From Ypsolopha sequella (Eukaryota; Arthropoda; Insecta; Lepidoptera; Ypsolophidae), in the NCBI GenBank assembly GCA_934047225.1, contig OW203983.1:38064310-38128309 (forward strand): a stretch of DNA of 64,000 bases, read 5' to 3'. Below are positions 24,241-36,197 of the stretch, one piece after another (within the stretch, counting starts at the first letter, position 1; each line of letters starts with the position of its first letter). The translations under genes were made by a program, and so were the position numbers. Under the pieces are notes generated by a model. The model searched no databases and had not been told where the DNA came from. It saw only the letters and a list, made by a program, of their open reading frames with translations.

Positions 24241-24814
24241 CTTCGACGGGGTCTCCAAGTAAGATGGTGGTCCCTCCACAGTCAGGCCCGGCATCAGCTC
24301 TACCACCTGTAACGTAAATGTAATAGTAATGTCATAGTAATTTTTTGGTATCATTTTCTCTACTACATTGTTTATCTTGTACATTTTAAATCTTTGCCTG
24401 TGACCCACCTCCCTCAGACTGCCACTGATTCCATGAAACTTCGTGGCGACCAAAAGCGACAAAATAGCGCAAGTAAATCAAGGTTGCGTTGCTAAGTGCT
24501 TCTGGAGTAAAGATAAAATTCAACTGTCACCCGTTTACAACCACCCGTGTGAAAAAGAACAGCTCCGAACAATAGACTATTCCACAACAATTTTTTTTTT
24601 GTTGAGTATACTTTTAATAACTTAAACTTTGGCAAAAGTTTCATTGTTATGCGATAATAATTGACGAAGTTAGAGAAGTTTAAAGTTCATATCTTTAATG
24701 AGCGGGAATAAACGATAGCTCCCAGGCGGCTTCTCTGAGAGTGACGTCACCCTTCAAAAACTACTACAGCGCCCGGAGAGAGCAGTACGTAAAATGTCTC
24801 TACCTAAGCAGTCA

Positions 24815-24990
24815 GTGCTATAAATATTTTGTTGTTCCAAAGTGTCAGTCAACAACGAAATCTACACTTTAAAAAATATTTATAATGGTACCGAAAGAGA
24901 TTAATCTGCGAAAGCAATGGTGTGAAGTCATGAGAAAGGATGAGCTGTCTCCCAAAACAGCAGCGTATTGTTGTGAGGGCAATTTTGACG
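24815..24990 (+). pseudogene. THAP zinc-finger relic
   Basis: One frame reads YKYFVVPKCQSTTKSTL, a TAA, then IMVPKEINLRKQWCEVMRKD and TAAYCCEGNFD, ending at the splice donor GTAAGTAAG. This follows the THAP layout (C-x2-4-C, then a Trp, then C-x2-H), a DNA-binding zinc finger found in P-element transposases and their domesticated relatives. The first Cys is replaced by Phe (TTT for TGT) and the final His by Asn, and there is a stop, so it cannot fold around zinc. No downstream exon was found. Confidence 0.65.
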
Positions 24991-25629
24991 TAAGTAAGTA
25001 AGTACTTACCTTTTGTATAAATATTTATACTTATTGTGTGCTTATTATACTACTTATATTACAGCCACCGATTCCATAAGTGTTTGTAATGTGATAAACA
25101 AATTTACTACATATCTACCCATGGTAGGTGGTACCTACCATTGCTGAAAATGATCGTCATCAGGTGACAATTTTTTCAATCAATTTTTATGTCTCCTCTT
25201 TCTTTAGTTTAGGTATTTATATATTTTCATGAACGTTAAATGTAATAAGTAAGTTATGTTATGTCATATCAAGAGGTCAAAGCATTGGCAGAATGGCGGT
25301 TACTGTACCGACAAGACAAAATCGTAGTTCTTATGGTGTACTCGAGTTAACGAGTCACGGAAAGCGTTCTATTTACCCCTCACTAATGAAATGTACGACT
25401 TATGTTATAAAATGCGACCGCACATGACTACCGTCACCAGCGGCGCGCTGCGGCGGTGCTTTTTAGTCGAGATGGTGGCAGGTGCATTCGGTTGAACGAC
25501 CCGCTTTGCTACGACTCGATAACAACAGAATAGAGCTGATGCCGGGCTCGACTGTGAGGTATAGAATATTTATGACTTTCAAACCCTCATGAAATTATTC
25601 AGGGTAGAGAAAGAGGACCGTTCTCAAAC

Positions 25630-25875
25630 AGGCACAACCAGTAGCCCACCATGCCTGGGATCTTTGATTAAAAATCAAAACCTGGGACCTATTGATGGTG
25701 GTATATCCATTTCCATAAAACAGACTGGTGACGGGCAGCGGTATCACTGGTGCGCGAGGGTTTCACCAACCTGCCTGCCCAGAGTGTGTGAGTATGCGCA
25801 TTTCTTCCAGGAGGACCGCCAAGAGTGGCGAAATCTTGGAAAGGTCCGTCCAGTAGTGGACAAACCAGACTGATA
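25630..25875 (+). repeat. SINE-like repeat, copy 2
   Basis: Contains CCACCATGCCTGGGA, GATGGTGGTATATCC, AGACTGGTGACGGGCAG, AGTGTGTGAGTATG and AGGACCGCC, the same order as at 41480-42170. This uninterrupted copy shows the empty site for the insertion in copy 3. The open frame across it is fortuitous. Confidence 0.75.
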
Positions 25876-25879
25876 AATA

Positions 25880-27430
25880 AATCGATGAATGGAACAAATA
25901 ACTTGTATGTAAAGTTCTTTTCACAATTTTTTTTCTTGTTATTTTGTTGATTTTTTATTTTTATCAATAAATAGGTAAGTACGAATATGCAGACTTCTAT
26001 CGTGAAAAGAACTTTACGTACCTACTAGGCTACAGTGTAGATAACGTAAACATTAGGTAGGTACCTAAATCTAAAGTATATTAAGTTTGCTTACGTCTCT
26101 GCTTTGACACTCCTGATTTCGGCACTGTGGAACTTGGTATTATTAGAAAAATATTCTGCCACTGCCATCATTAAGCCGTCCACTCTGAAAATATTAAGTA
26201 TTAGATTGGGCCGTATTAAAACCCGTTTCAGTCATATTTGTAAATTTTAACTTAAAGTAATTATTGCTTACTTATTAATATAATTTCTCAATGAGTCCTC
26301 TTTACCTTAACTTGAATTAAAATCCTAAAAACAAGAAATACAGCGTAAAATCTGTAGAGCGTCCGCACACGGTTGTAAAGTATGACGTCAAATCGGTCAA
26401 GTGGGCAAGTGGGTTTAGCAGTGCATTAATTTTACTTCAAACTGTGATTGTTAATATCTCTGTAAGTACCTACTTGGTATTTTTCGATGATTTAAAAACT
26501 TTTATTCATGTAATACCAACGCTATCTGCTTACCCATGAATATCACTAAGTTAGTGTGAATAAGTCTACTTTCGAAATCGTTCATAAACCTTGTCAGAAA
26601 TGAAAATTCACTTTTGACAGTTAAATAATAGGGGAAAATTTTCAGTTTGGCATTTGCCATCACGATAAGCACAATTTTTTGTTTTCTGTTATGTAGAATT
26701 TTTCGGAATGACTTGTAAAGCCATTAAATTACGATAATAATGATATATAAACAAAAAAATATCCTTTGCCACGTCAATAATCTGCCTTTACAAAGTGGCC
26801 GTTCTAAAACGATTAGTAAATAGACTCCGTGTCTATAATTTTTACGAAGTAAACTTTAAATTTACCCGGGCGTATGGGAACGCTACTCAAATAGGCACAA
26901 GCATTATTTGGCAGCCGCCTGTCCAGTGGTAATAGTTTAAAGGTCAGTGAGTACCACAATCAAAGCAGCTTCACCCGCCTATCACTGGCAGCAAGATAGC
27001 ATAAGACAAATTCCACGCGTGCAAAAGAGATGGAATGATGAGTGGATGGAGTCCGATGATTAAACTGAACGCACCGTATCTTTTTGGTACAGGCAAGGTT
27101 TTAGCCCAAAGGCCGCTCGATTTACTATACTCTTTGGGCCGCTCCACATTCTCGGTGAGACTCTCGGGCCGAGAGTCTCGGCATGATGAGGACCATTTGA
27201 CGTACGGACAAAGCTGTATAAGTTAAGGAGATAGACTTTATTGCGTCTCACCTTACTTTTATTTTGTTTTCTTCAGGCGAGAATGTGGAGTGACCTTTGG
27301 GATAAAACCGGGCCAGGTACTATTCAAGTTCAGAATGAATGGGATGGCCGGTACAGGCAGCGCCACGTACATCTAGCGGTGAACGAAACGCGGAGGGGAT
27401 AGTTGCGCATGGGTTCAGTCATTATCTCTA
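25880..27430. other. Intergenic, nothing recognised
   Basis: No gene recognised. Opposing short frames at 27035-27251 are mutual shadows without a motif. Confidence 0.4.
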
Positions 27431-27441
27431 CAAATTATAAT

Positions 27442-27962
27442 GAGGGCTTTTCATGACAGCTCTTAATCAAGTTTCTCCAAAATGAACTAGATGGCGCTGA
27501 CGTATGCTCTAATTTCAAAAATGTATGACGTAACAAAATCTACTCTATGACAAGACCTAACCTTAAATATTATAATAAAGATTTCAATATATTTAATATT
27601 ATATAGTACTATTTTCCACATAAGCGTTAGAATGTGGAAAAATCAATAATGAAATAGCATTAATTACCTAATTCTTTGGATAATGTAACTTAAATTAAAC
27701 TTTAAATGTTTTAGTGCTAGAGTGTCTTTTTTCACCAACTAAAGTCTAATCCACAAAAAAAAACCAGCCACTAAAAACAATATTTCTCCGCTAAAATGGG
27801 TTTCTAAACCACCAGTTTTAGTGCAAATTCCCTAAGTTAGCAACACTGAATCAGGAACCATAGAGTAGACTGTATATTTTTGACATGAGAGCATACGTCA
27901 GCGCCGTCTATTGATCGCACTCTGAACTATTTTTTTTTTTTAATGCTGTCTGAAAAGCCCTC
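27442..27962. mobile_element. TIR MITE upstream of CHMP3
   Basis: GAGGGCTTTTCATGACAGC at the left is mirrored by GCTGTCTGAAAAGCCCTC at the right. A subterminal segment with GATGGCGCTGACGTATGCTC is mirrored by GAGCATACGTCAGCGCC. About 520 bp, non-coding. It ends about 500 bp before the CHMP3 start codon. Confidence 0.85.
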
Positions 27963-28467
27963 ATTACCTTACATTTTGTAGGGTGATATTTTGTTATCAC
28001 ATTTATGAAATTTCTTTTTGTACCATTGTGTAAACTAAACGTGATTAGTTCTTTAGCTACTATAATTATTTTAGGTACCTATAATATATTGATTCAGACA
28101 ATTCTTCCACCAATCATTTGGTTTGATCACTAAATCCCGAACAAAAAAAAACAAACGAATTTACATAAAGGAAAGAAATTAACATACATTTTTTTGGAAA
28201 AAACCTTAGCTGACGCTACTTACTGTTTAAAATGCCGAGTTTTACATTTGCTTGCGGGGTAGAAGTTCCTTGCCTGCGACATATATACATTTCTAAACAT
28301 ACACACACATTTTTGCATTAATTTCGCATGCGTTTTCTGAACAAGATTTACGCAAAACGGAACACGAACATGAAGTCATCTCTTTAATTTCATGTCAAAA
28401 CAAAACGAATGAAAGGTTCGTTCGCTGTGGAAACTTTTATTTCGTTTTGGAAATAATTGTCTGAAAA

Positions 28468-28512
28468 ATGGGCCTTTTTGGTAAATCCCCTGAAAGAAAC
28501 CCCAAGGACATG
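28468..28512 (+). CDS. CHMP3: CHMP3 coding exon 1
   Basis: 15 codons, MGLFGKSPERNPKDM, followed by the donor GTAAGT. The ATG is the only one that gives the family's conserved MGLFG start. Phase 0. Confidence 0.96.
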
Positions 28513-31500
28513 GTAAGTTATATTCTAGGGACTCTTTCCAACCATATTTAGGTCCCTAACAACTTAATCTTCACCTAAAATTTTCAGGTCAACGAATGGT
28601 CCCACAAACTTCGGAAAGAAGGATATAATTTAGAGAGACAAATTAGAGGTAAGGGTCCGATAACATTAGTTATGTTATTTGTGACTTATCCAGTTACTGC
28701 TCTTTCTCACGTCTAAATCAAGATACAATATTCAATGTTTATAATGGTCAAAAACATGTTTTAGCGATTCAAAGAGAGGAGGAGAAGATCAAGCGATCAT
28801 TAAAGGAGGCTGCAACTAAAAACGACAAACAAGTTTGCAATATTCTCGCTAAAGAAATAATACGGTCACGGAGAGCTGTCAGCAAGATATACACCAGCAA
28901 AGCACACTTGAACTCTGTTCAGATGCAAATGAAAAACCAACTCGGTATGAATTGAAAATATGGACGTACCTTACACTCAGCTGTTTTATCTTATTAATTA
29001 ATAATATGCTAATGGTTCTACATTTACAGCTACTTTAAGGGTTGCTGGATCTTTACAGAAATCAACAGAGGTAATAAAATAATTTTATTTTTTCAATTTT
29101 ATTTATTTATTAAAATCAGATATTCAAATTCAAAATACCATTAACAAATATACAATAATTAACAATAATACCTTCTATTTATTACTTTTCTACTTGAATG
29201 TATTTGCAAATCTAGAAATGTGTAAAGTGATGAAATGGTGCGTCAGTGGATTATTAAAATAATATTACTTTATGTCTTGTCTTGCTTAGGTGATGCAAGC
29301 GATGCAGTCACTTGTCCGATTGCCAGAGATTGCCAACACTATGCAAGAGCTCTCCAAGGAGATGATGAAAGCCGGTATTATCGAGGAGATGCTAGATGAG
29401 ACTATGTCCTCTGTAGAGGATGAGGAGGAGATGGAAGAGGCGGCGCAGAGTGAGGTTGACAAGGTGACAGAATATCTTTATAAATATTAATTGATACTAT
29501 GCTTTTTCCATTGTTATCTAAATAACGCCCAAAGTTCTTCTGATATCCATTTTACGTATGATGTGTGATGTTTTGTATGCTCATCCATGTATTTTTCTTA
29601 CCTATGTGGCTACCTGGTTTAAATCATAATGGACAGTAGTGTTTAAATGTTTGTGTTTATCGCCTTTGTTAAATATTTATTTTATTAGTTATTTTAGTAT
29701 CCATCATCAATCAATACATATTTTATAATAAAAGAGTAGAACCCGGTGTGTCTGTACATTGAAGAAAAGTAATAAAAATAGAAAGAGGGTGACTAAAGAA
29801 GGATAATAGAGCACAAAGCAGCGATTTTTAGAATTATACTGTCTGTCTGTCTCTTTGTTCACACACATCTCCGAACCCTTGAACGGATTTGGATGATTGG
29901 TTTTTTTATTACAGTCGTGACCCTGTTCAACAAATAGACTATAAGATGTGTTAATAAAATAAAACCCAAGCTAAAAACGGAATAAACGCGGAACCCCGGA
30001 GTATCTTGCGAGGCCGAAAAACGAGCATACAAGTATTCAATTGTGAAGTATGTGAGAGCGCTTATGTCTTTTTTTCCTATACGCGGGCAGCAGCTAGTTT
30101 ATAAATAAACAAGAATAAAAGAACAATTCTTAAAAATACAAAAATCAAATACAATAATACAATCTATACTGAAATAAAAACAAAAATATAATAATTACTG
30201 CTGTCTTACACGGTTGGTGCCTCGCTTAACTCTATGTGTTGAACTAGGATTGATTTTGCACATTTATAAAAGCATATGTCGTCTACAATAGCAGAGTACA
30301 GCTGCTTATTAAATGCGTGTAGTTGTTGCAATTTGTATAACTGTATGGCAAATTTCCACTCAGCCTCAAACACAGGGCAGAGTAACTGATGTCCAGATTA
30401 TAAAAGTCCTTAACATTTGAGAAGAAAATGCGCTTAGGATGCTAGAATACCTAAAATCCAAGCAATGGAAACTGGATGGAATAACTCCAAATGGAGAGCG
30501 GGTAACAAATTAATTTTCCACCTATAAGCCAAAATTCGGCTCAATGCGCATGACCATTCTTGAGTTTTGCCATAGAGAGACAGACTTTTACCCAGGGACT
30601 CTGTTCACCATACGTATATACGAATTTCGGTACAGGTTAATGTAATATGACCAAATACTTTCTACACTTATTTCCTATTTAAATACCGAAATCAGGGGAA
30701 TGCGTCGTGGGGATGGGGCGCGCTGGGCGGAGGAGGCAAAAAGAAACGAGTCACAGTCAATCAGCAAAGATCAAAGGCCAAATTTCAGCACCGTAATTCT
30801 AAACCGGTACCTTAACCAGAGAATATAAAGTATTACCTTAAGGGGCTATACCGTGAAAATTTACACTTTTTGAAGTTATTTAAGTATCTGCTCTTTTAAT
30901 AAAGTTCCAAGTAAAATAAATTAGTATAAAATTTTGGGACCTTTTACTAGATTTTGGTCTATCAGAAACGCGATAGGAGAAATTTCATTCGATAGAAATA
31001 ATTATTGAAATCAGGTTTAAATTTACACTTTTTTTGATATTCTGACAAATAAGGATAGCATACAGACTTGAAAAATATTTATTTAGATGGGTTTTAACTA
31101 CACCTAAATTACTGGTTATGGAATTTTTTGTAGCTATTTTAGTTAATTTTGCATTAATTTAAAACCGACTTTTTGACTATTTTCCCCGATGCCGTCCCTT
31201 TCGCACTGCGTGTCTTTCTGCCTGGAGTAACGGGGACCTTTGCTAGCACGGTATATCACCTTAACCCTAAACTTTCATACGCTGCAAACGCAAAGATATC
31301 GTAAAAAAAGGTCCATGGCGTCATACCGTTTACCGTTCGATCAGTCCCTGCCTGCTTTTACCATCGCTTTTTTTATGAGCGCTGTAGGTAAACCACTCGT
31401 TTTTGAGGTGAAATTACTCGTACAATAATTTACTGCAAACTTCTTTTAACACCGCATTAGAAATATCTATATATTGTTGGTGAATAGAATTAAAAATGAT

Positions 31501-32161
31501 ATTAATTATAAAAATACAAACTTATTTTGAACTCGTGTTATTGAGATTTTACGGGTAGACTGAATTTTGAGATAAAATTATTACTCAACAAAGGATCGTG
31601 GATGTCAAAAATATACTGATATTGTAGATGTACAAAATGGACACGTAAATTTAATTTATGTTTTTCACAAAAATTGTGAAACAAAACGACCTAAAGTCAA
31701 TATTTTTGGCCAAGTTCACCACTATTTTTCATGTGCTAATTGTATATCACATTTTATTGATATATTTTTCATAAAACTACTTATCCTTAACACATGAAAT
31801 TAAAAAAATCTAAATTGTACATTGTCATTAATTTGTAACTGCTCTATCTATCAACTAGCGCGCGAGCCGAAAAGCCGTCGGGTCTCTGTCTATCTACAAT
31901 TCTACACCATACATGCGATAGTGAGAGCGCGTCTTTTAGTCGACAGTCCCCTTAAATGATCTAAATGTATGAAGTTGTGTATGAAACGTGTCAATTTGTC
32001 AGGTGCTCTGGGAGCTGACGCAGGGCAAGTTGGGCGAGGCGCCAGCACCGCCCACGTCGGTTGCGGCGCCGTCCACCAGCCACGAGGCGGAGGATGTGCC
32101 CGAACCCGACGAGAGCGAACTGGATGAGATGCAGACACGACTGGAAGCTTTGAGATCTTAG
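28468..32161 (+). CDS. CHMP3: Charged multivesicular body protein 3 (VPS24), ESCRT-III subunit
   Basis: Coding exons 28468-28512, 28588-28648, 28765-28944, 29030-29070, 29290-29463 and 32003-32161 all have GT/AG borders and compatible phases, and join into 219 residues, close to the usual 220 or so. The protein starts MGLFGKSPERNPKDMVNEW, has the basic N-terminal helix hairpin (IQREEEKIKRSLKEAA, residues about 36-51), the core helices RVAGSLQKSTEVMQAMQSL and EMMKAGIIEEMLDETM, an acidic linker, and a C-terminal MIM-type helix ending MQTRLEALRS. CHMP3 polymerises with CHMP2 on CHMP4 filaments at endosomes and other membranes, and Vps4 binds the C-terminal motif (family knowledge). It is intact here. 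The long last intron (29464-32002) holds repeats. XPR1 lies downstream in convergent orientation. Confidence 0.97.
28588..28648 (+). CDS. CHMP3: CHMP3 coding exon 2
   Basis: Acceptor TTTTCAG, donor GTAAGG. Encodes VNEWSHKLRKEGYNLERQIR, the first half of helix 1. Ends in phase 1. Confidence 0.95.
28765..28944 (+). CDS. CHMP3: CHMP3 coding exon 3
   Basis: Acceptor TTTTAG, donor GTATGA. Encodes the rest of helix 1 and helix 2, including LAKEIIRSRRAVSKIYTSKA and QMKNQL. Basic face for membrane contact. Phase 1 at the end. Confidence 0.95.
29030..29070 (+). CDS. CHMP3: CHMP3 coding exon 4
   Basis: A micro-exon of 41 nt between TTTACAG and GTAATA encoding (A)TLRVAGSLQKSTE. Too short to be found by length-based scans. 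Confidence 0.95.
29290..29463 (+). CDS. CHMP3: CHMP3 coding exon 5
   Basis: 58 codons from VMQAMQSLVRLPE through EMMKAGIIEEMLDETM to EVDK. The frame would read on to a stop at 29490, but GTGACA after AAG is used as donor, because exon 6 continues the family sequence in phase 0. Confidence 0.93.
29728..30100 (+). repeat. Dispersed repeat, GTAGAACCCGGTGTGTC family, copy 2
   Basis: Matches 3630-3935: AGAACCCGGTGTGTCTGTAC, GTCTGTCTGT, CATCTCCGAA and GACCCTGTTCAACA. It continues further, to CGCGGGCAGCAGCTAGT near 30095. Lies in the last CHMP3 intron. Confidence 0.75.
30842..31951. mobile_element. Possible piggyBac-like TTAA element in last CHMP3 intron
   Basis: TTAAGGGGCTATACCGTG at the left and GACAGTCCCCTTAA at the right give GGGG/CCCC ends flanked by TTAA (30838-30841 and 31952-31955). 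The inverted similarity is short, and only the first few bases plus the TTAA sites support it. The right end is 51 bp from the exon 6 acceptor. Non-coding. Confidence 0.45.
32003..32161 (+). CDS. CHMP3: CHMP3 coding exon 6 (C-terminus)
   Basis: Acceptor TTTGTCAG. Encodes VLWELTQGKLGEAPAPPTSV and the acidic tail to MQTRLEALRS, then TAG at 32159-32161. More GC-rich than its surroundings, as expected of coding DNA here. The C-terminal helix is the Vps4 MIT-binding motif. Confidence 0.95.
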   Translation: MLWELTQGKLGEAPAPPTSVAAPSTSHEAEDVPEPDESELDEMQTRLEALRS

Positions 32162-32167
32162 TGGAAG

Positions 32168-32272
32168 GTAGGTTCGTTGTGTACATGCTGGACTTTTATA
32201 AGCTAAAATCTGAAGATAGTTCGTCCAGACAACTTTTATTATAGTTAATTTCTTTTTTTTTCGCGATTTCAG
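32168..32272 (+). other. CHMP3: Possible short intron in the CHMP3 3' untranslated region
   Basis: Six bases after the stop codon a strong donor (AAG, then GTAGGT) is followed 105 nt on by a long pyrimidine tract and CGCGATTTCAG. This fits a short 3' UTR intron. The stop would be close enough to the junction to avoid nonsense-mediated decay. Inference from splice-site appearance only. Confidence 0.4.
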
Positions 32273-32299
32273 GTTTGGTTCCAATAGTAGTTCGTTCGG

Positions 32300-33190
32300 C
32301 TTTTAGTGACTAAAAGTCCAACCATGAACCAGTTTCGTACAAAGATCTGGGGGCACGGCAGTGTCCGGGCCAAGTCGAGCTATCATTTATTCCTTAGATG
32401 GCCGATACCTGTTAGATTCTGTTGGAGTATGGGCACAGATAATATAATACTAGATGGGTATCTTGCTTGTTCTTCATCATGAGATAAAACATCTGAATCA
32501 TTTCTTTGTCAATCAGTACATATTAATAGTATTATGATATCTATGATATTATGTAACAGAATTGAGCTTTTAACATTATTGAAAAACCATAGTAAACGAG
32601 TGAGGTTTTAATTTATCAAGCTAAAGTATTATTACCTCGACCGTACTTGCGTGAAGCCGCCCCGGCAAAAGTTCAAAATACTAAAACCATTCCCCTATTT
32701 ACGTTTTCCGGGTCAAGTGCCACTTCTGCTTTCTTCTAGCAGCTAGAAAATTATAGAGAATCAAATCATCCTTCTGTTTTTTTTCAAAAACATAATGAAT
32801 GTTAATTTTATTTCATAATATTATAAAGGTACGAGTATTATATTTATGTGTATAATATTCTTTGTTTAATCAAGTCTAAAGCATATTTAAATTACATTTT
32901 TGAACTGTATTTCAGTAATTTATAAATTAATTAAATATACATGGTGTTTATAAACTACTAGCCTTAGTGAACCCAAATTTCGGGTTATGTTTATAAAGAC
33001 TAGATTACAAAACGACTGGGTAGGCAAAAGGTCTTGGTTGTAAATGTCTAGGTCTATGTAGGCAAAACTTCTTCGTTGTAAAATGTCTAGATAGGCAAAA
33101 CGTCCTGAACTTTTTGTGGTTTAATTTTCTTAAACTCCCCCGATATTAAATCGCATTATTTGCCTCTTCTTCCTTCACATCAGCCTTTTT
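32300..33190. other. Intergenic, presumed CHMP3 3' UTR and flank
   Basis: The CHMP3 3' UTR must begin here. I could not fix the polyadenylation site. GTAGGCAAAA occurs twice around 33025-33090, each near a GTCTAG. No gene seen. Confidence 0.4.
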
Positions 33191-34145
33191 GTTTGTTGAT
33201 TATTTATTCTATTTACTTATTACACTTATGTACATTTACAAAATACATAAAACAGGACACTTAAAAACATTTATATTGTACAAAGGCGGCACTTATTGCT
33301 AATAGCAATATCTACCAGGCAACCTTTGGGTGAAAGAGAAGATGAGAAAATAACAAATAGAGGGGAGCATGTAAATGTAAAATAGACCACATGAGTACAT
33401 TATGATTAATTACTAACGCTAAAATAAACTAATACATAAACTTACACAATACAATTATACAATATGAAAAATAGACATACATAAATAAATACACAAATTT
33501 ACACATACATAATAAATCACGGATAATTTTATAAGGAATGCACAAGAATAAATAGTGAATAAGTTAGGAGTTAAGCTCACTTAAGTAGTGAGCTTTAAGT
33601 TTAAATCTAAAGGTGTTTGAGGTACGACAGGTTTGGACGGATTCAGGTAGACGATTCCATAGTCGAGCAGAATGCACGGTAAAAGAGTCGGAGTAAAAAC
33701 CAGTTTTATGTGTAGTATACACAAGTTTTTCTGGTTGACAGGGCGTTGCAATCTGCCTCGATCAGAAAAGAAGCTAAAACGTTCCCGTAGATAATTGGGT
33801 GCGGAAGCATTGTTGAGAACAGTGAAGAGAAGAGAGAGGATATGAGTATATCTACGAAAATGAATGGGAGCCATTTTAGCTGTGTGCGAAATTCAGAGAC
33901 ATGGTCATATTTACGAAGGTCAAAGATGAAACGTATACACAGGTTTTGAAGGCGCTCAAGCTTGTTAGCAAGCTCTTCAGTGAGATCAAGGAAGCAAGAG
34001 TCAGCATAATCGAGAATTGGAAGAAGGAAGGATTGTGCTAACATAATTTTACTATATATTGAGTGAAATATATAGTGAATATAGTGAGTGAAAGGTTCCA
34101 AACATCTTTCTATAAGTGATTCAATATGAGGTGCCCAAGACAATT
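33190..34145 (-). mobile_element. LINE 3' fragment with reverse transcriptase C-terminus
   Basis: Minus-strand frames read MSWAPHIESLIERC, IMLAQSFLLPILDYADSCFL, LERLQNLCIRFIFDLRKYDH and, after a shift, LSLLFTVLNNASAPNYLRER. This is the post-thumb region of Jockey/CR1-like reverse transcriptases (P-L-DYAD, then LQN-R). It is 5'-truncated at about 34145. The AT-rich part to about 33190 is probably its 3' UTR. A frameshift lies near 33870. It lies between the two host genes. Confidence 0.85.
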
Positions 34146-34199
34146 GATGTTAATGAGATAGGAATAAAATAATTAGTACATAAAGAATTTCTCTATATA

Positions 34200-34500
34200 A
34201 TTATTCAAATTCAATAGGTATATAAAATACACGTTTCACAAGCCAAAATTTAATCTTATAAAAAAAAAATGTAATAAAATAATAAATTTACATGAACTAG
34301 ATTACAGGTTTATTTTATTTATGTAGCAATATATCTACGATTAAAATTATAGGTAAAATATATATTATACAAGGTGAAATCCAATCAACCGCCCGAACCC
34401 AACCGGAGACCCGGCCAGGGACCAGGAACAAGGTTCAATGATCACGAATCCAGGCGGCCGACCAAATCCCATCCTATATACTACTCGTACATACTAATAA
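34200..34500 (+). repeat. Dispersed repeat, GGTGAAATCCAATCAACCGC family, copy 1
   Basis: ATGAACTAGATTACAGG, TAGCAATATA, AAGGTGAAATCCAATCAACC and GGGACCAGGAACAAGG occur in the same order at 50955-51545. Here the copy is uninterrupted. The open frame at 34374-34619 lies in it and is fortuitous. Confidence 0.75.
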
Positions 34501-34792
34501 GGTTACATATACATATAAATACATGCCTATCTCCGCCCATTCGTTTAGTCTTGCTAAGAAGAATTATTAAACAGCTCCCTAATGCTCCTAAACTCCTTAA
34601 CTGTGCAATGTTATTATAGTATTTAAATTGTATTGCATGAATTTTCTATATATTTTTTCTATTTATTACTTTGAAGGAATTAAGTATTGACATGAGTTTA
34701 ACTTTTTGTCGATAATTGTTAATTACAAAATTGATATTTAGTAATAATCTGTTGAACTATTAAAAGTTATTTAATGTTTATATCCCAGACTA

Positions 34793-35045
34793 GCGACCCG
34801 CCCCGGCTTCACACGGGTGTAATGCTGATACTAAATATACTACAGAATGTCTTTAACCTCTAAAATTATCAGTGTTTCTCTACTATATTATGCATGTATT
34901 ATACATATAAACCTTCCTCTTGAATCACTATATCTATTGAAAAAAACCGCATCAAAATCGTAGTTTTAAAGATCTAAGCATACATAGGGACAGACAGACA
35001 GCGGGAAGCGACTTTGTTTTATACTATGTAGTGAAAGGCTAGTAA
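34793..35045 (+). repeat. Dispersed repeat with CGACCCGCCCCGGCTTC start
   Basis: Starts CTAGCGACCCGCCCCGGCTTC and ends near GACAGACAGACAGCGGGAAG and TATGTAGTGA, with AACCGCATCAAAATC in the middle. This is the style of 3'-terminal LINE repeats common in moths and butterflies (family knowledge). No coding. Confidence 0.6.
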
Positions 35046-35049
35046 CCTG

Positions 35050-36079
35050 CGAGATTAATACCATACTCCCTATACTTAAGATGGAAAGGCCGTTATTGTA
35101 TTATTTCTATTGCTATTATCTATTAAAACGAAATAAATATTACAAGACTCGTCACTTTTTTAGATTTGTACTTACTACTGTATGTTGAATTCATAATTAA
35201 TTATTTAAAAACGGATAGACTTATACTTATTTATTATTGTATCGCGAGATAATTCATGTAAGTCTTATCAGTTTTCAAATTATTAATTAAGATTCACCTC
35301 AATTGTGGCGAGAAACGTTTCGGTCAAATTTAAACGTTCCGTGGGTCAACTAGCCTTAATAACCTATTTCGTTATGAACCCTAATTTTAGTGATCTAGTA
35401 GCATTCTGTTTTTTTAATTTTCCTATAAACGGTGTCCTGATTCTAAACTTTTCTCCTTTTTCAGAGTCTTGAAGACGGTACGCAATGCCAGGGGGGTGTT
35501 GCGAAAATGCCTTACAGCTACAAGTATTTTGTATATAAATGTTATTAAGTTTCCTACGACGGAAAGTAAATTAATTGATCACCATGCATATGTACCTATA
35601 TAGCTGTTATTATAGTTTATATTTTAATAGGACATTTTGTGCATTATTTTATTTATTTTCAAAAGTTGTTGTCTCACTTTATTATTTTGCAAGAGATAAA
35701 GTATTGTTGTTAAAATCTGTCTTGCTGTGACTGATATATAGCGAATCATAATCTAAGCGGTCCCATTTTAAAAATAAAACAACCTTTGTTTTAAAAATAA
35801 ATAGATATACCTATGATTGGTTTATCTGAATAACCCTAATGCTAAAAAGTAAAACTAACTATTTTAAAACTTCAAAGCAGCCTTCCGTTTCTTGAACTAA
35901 TAAATGCACTACCACGTTTTTTATTTTTTTATTCAAGCTCCTTTTCATGTGAAATTCCACAACAAAATCAAACTCGTAACTATGTATGTGCTGATTTTAT
36001 AAATATAATTTTCATAATAATACTAATATAACATTTCTTACAAAGTACCTAGGTACAGTACTATTTATATCACAGTTTG
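35050..36079. other. Intergenic between CHMP3 and XPR1
   Basis: AT-rich. No gene recognised. The XPR1 3' UTR must lie in its right part, on the minus strand. Confidence 0.45.
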
Positions 36080-36197
36080 TTATAACATCTTGGAGGACAA
36101 TTCTAGCTCTAATTGTAAATCCTGAATGGACTCCTTCTTCAGCAAAGGTTTCTTGTCGATGTCCTTAGACTTTTTCAGGTTCTTCTTTTTTGTAAGC
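36080..36197 (-). CDS. XPR1: XPR1 coding exon 11 (C-terminal tail)
   Basis: Acceptor TTTTTTTAG. Encodes [20 protein letters not shown] and a short acidic end with ELELSSKML, then TAA at 36082-36080. The tail is lysine-rich and cytoplasmic in the family. Confidence 0.9.

Noticed and set aside
29464..29490. CHMP3 ending at the stop at 29488-29490
   Set aside because: This would lose the conserved acidic tail and MIM motif found intact in exon 6.
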